Assembly: GCA_030424545.1 (NCBI GenBank)
Contig: JAUHWL010000003.1
Location: 1-64,000, forward strand
Direction: 5' to 3'
Source of the DNA: Bacteroidia bacterium
GTDB taxonomy: Bacteria; Bacteroidota; Bacteroidia; Flavobacteriales; Schleiferiaceae
Length of the DNA stretch: 64,000 bases
The position numbers were made by a program, and so were the translations under genes. Position 1 is the first letter of the stretch, and each line of letters begins with the position of its first letter. Shown one piece after another: positions 62,866 through 64,000 of this stretch. The notes under the pieces were generated by a model, which ran no database searches, had not been told where the DNA came from, and saw only the letters and a program-made list of their open reading frames with translations.

Positions 62866-64000
62866 ATGAGTCTTAAAAAAAAATACATCAACCGCGATAA
62901 AAGCTGGTTGCAATTTAATGCACGCGTTTTGCAAGAAGCGGCAGATAAAAAAACACCGTTAATAGAGCGGATGCGTTTTTTAGGTATTCACAGTAATAAC
63001 TTAGATGAGTTTTTTAGGGTGCGCTACGCCAGTATAAGGCGCATGAGCGGTTTAAAAGGCAAAAAAATAATGCATGAGTTGGGTGGTTATACGGCCAATG
63101 AGTTATTGCCAGAATTAACCGATTTGGTAATAGACCAGCAAAAAAGATCTCAAGAAATTTACGACAGTTTAATTGAAGAGTTGCGTGAAAATGAGATTTT
63201 TATGATTGACGAAAAGAGCTTGACTGCAAGCCAGCAAGACTTTGTACGAAAATATTATGTAGAAAAAATTAGCCCATCTGTTTTTAATTTAATTCTTAGT
63301 CCAGAAAGGGCTTTTCCAGAACTTAAAGATAAAAGCATTTACCTAGCCATAAAGCTAGAAAACAAGAAAGAGCTTGAAAACCCAGTCTATTCGCTCATAG
63401 AAGTGCCCAGCGAATTAAACGGTCGTTTTGTGATTTTGCCCAAATATGGCAAGCATTACATCATGTATTTAGACGATTTAATTCGATTTAATTTAAATTA
63501 TGTTTTCTTCATTTTTAAGTTTGATCAAATAAGCGCTCATACCATAAAAATTACGCGAGATGCCGAAATGAATATTGACGATGACTTGAGTAAAAGTTTT
63601 TTAGAAAAAATACAGAAAGGAATAAAAGATAGAAAGCAGGCCGACCCCGTTCGTTTTATTTATGATAGAAATATTGATGAGGATGTTTTTGATAAAATAA
63701 AAAAAGGCATGGGCCTAACTCAATATGATAGTTTAATTGCTGGTGGAAAATATCACAACAAAAAAGATTTGATGAAATTTCCCAATGTGGGAGGGCCAGA
63801 GCTTGAATTTGGAAGCCATGAACCAGTAGCTCATCCAGATTTAGACATGGATCACAGCATCTTAAGTGTGCTTGATAAAAAAGACGTGCTTCTTTTTTTG
63901 CCGTACCACTCGTTTTCATTCATCATCCGTTTTATTCGCGAAGCCGCAATAGACCCCAAGGTAGTAAGCATAAACATATCATTGTACAGACTTGCAACCG
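62866..64000 (+). CDS. ppk1: Polyphosphate kinase 1 (5' part, truncated by the window end)
   Basis: This is an open frame of 378 complete codons with no stop before the right edge. It starts at ATG 62866. The N-terminal NRDKSWLQFNARVLQEA and LGIHSNNLDEFFRVRYA match PPK1, and the last visible residues (VVSINISLYRLAT) belong to the conserved catalytic core. The enzyme makes polyphosphate from ATP. The rest of the gene lies beyond the window. Its neighbour sixA is on the same strand. Confidence 0.95.
   Translation, partial: MSLKKKYINRDKSWLQFNARVLQEAADKKTPLIERMRFLGIHSNNLDEFFRVRYASIRRMSGLKGKKIMHELGGYTANELLPELTDLVIDQQKRSQEIYDSLIEELRENEIFMIDEKSLTASQQDFVRKYYVEKISPSVFNLILSPERAFPELKDKSIYLAIKLENKKELENPVYSLIEVPSELNGRFVILPKYGKHYIMYLDDLIRFNLNYVFFIFKFDQISAHTIKITRDAEMNIDDDLSKSFLEKIQKGIKDRKQADPVRFIYDRNIDEDVFDKIKKGMGLTQYDSLIAGGKYHNKKDLMKFPNVGGPELEFGSHEPVAHPDLDMDHSILSVLDKKDVLLFLPYHSFSFIIRFIREAAIDPKVVSINISLYRLAT

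Overview
The window is chromosomal DNA of a Bacteroidota bacterium, most likely a member of the Flavobacteriia. The evidence is as follows: AT-rich sequence; at least seven secreted proteins carrying the C-terminal type IX secretion (T9SS) sorting tail; Bacteroidota-restricted families such as DUF5606; repeated promoter -7 boxes of the form TAnnTTTG; and almost no purine-rich Shine-Dalgarno sequences. I see no phage, transposon, CRISPR array or foreign island. This is ordinary core genome, with a few accessory surface proteins.

Layout. 1-5.4 kb: the end of a probable secreted protein, an Smr-domain protein whose start codon abuts a terminator, RNase P RNA, a small membrane protein, a DEAD-box RNA helicase, thioredoxin reductase, tRNA-Pro(GGG) and a small membrane protein. 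5.4-11.1 kb (minus strand): a GDSL lipoprotein coupled to a T9SS protein, and an acyl-CoA carboxylase beta subunit behind an SH3-domain exported protein. 11.2-21.4 kb: MenE, overlapping a convergent Sua5/YciO gene by 41 bp; DUF456; cupin; an exonuclease/GIY-YIG fusion; dienelactone hydrolase; then a dense run of dapF, GNAT, a seven-heme cytochrome with TPRs, mltG and DUF2279. 21.4-32.3 kb (minus): TfoX-N, ClpB, a 1598-residue T9SS protein with MAM-like modules, an FAH-family protein, a DnaQ-type exonuclease and a dehydrogenase-complex E2 subunit.

32.4-36.7 kb: a tight housekeeping cluster ruvX-def-lipoprotein-DUF5606-mazG, then a T9SS protein and a DUF1801 protein. 36.7-44.7 kb (minus): an envelope operon ftsK-lolA-lptF/G-GT4-GT2-ribB whose members overlap or nearly touch; the RibA half of the last gene has lost its zinc cysteines. 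44.8-50 kb: phosphodiesterase, YiiX-like hydrolase, truA, an ABC exporter and rlmD. 50-55.6 kb: three tandem T9SS-exported Omp28/thioredoxin-like paralogues, two with CxxC and one in which both cysteines are replaced. 55.8-64 kb: rocD, a WCGD thioredoxin, pckA, DUF423, an exported protein of unknown function, a possible 42-residue membrane peptide, a saccharopine dehydrogenase-family enzyme, sixA and the first 378 codons of ppk1, which runs off the window.

The most notable signals are the degenerate member of the Omp28 cluster, a recurring near-leaderless promoter arrangement in which a TAnnTTTG box ends 4-7 nt before the start codon of five genes, the cytochrome/TPR protein, and the exonuclease/GIY-YIG fusion. 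None of these is clearly a new system. Family names come from motif recognition only; no database search was run.
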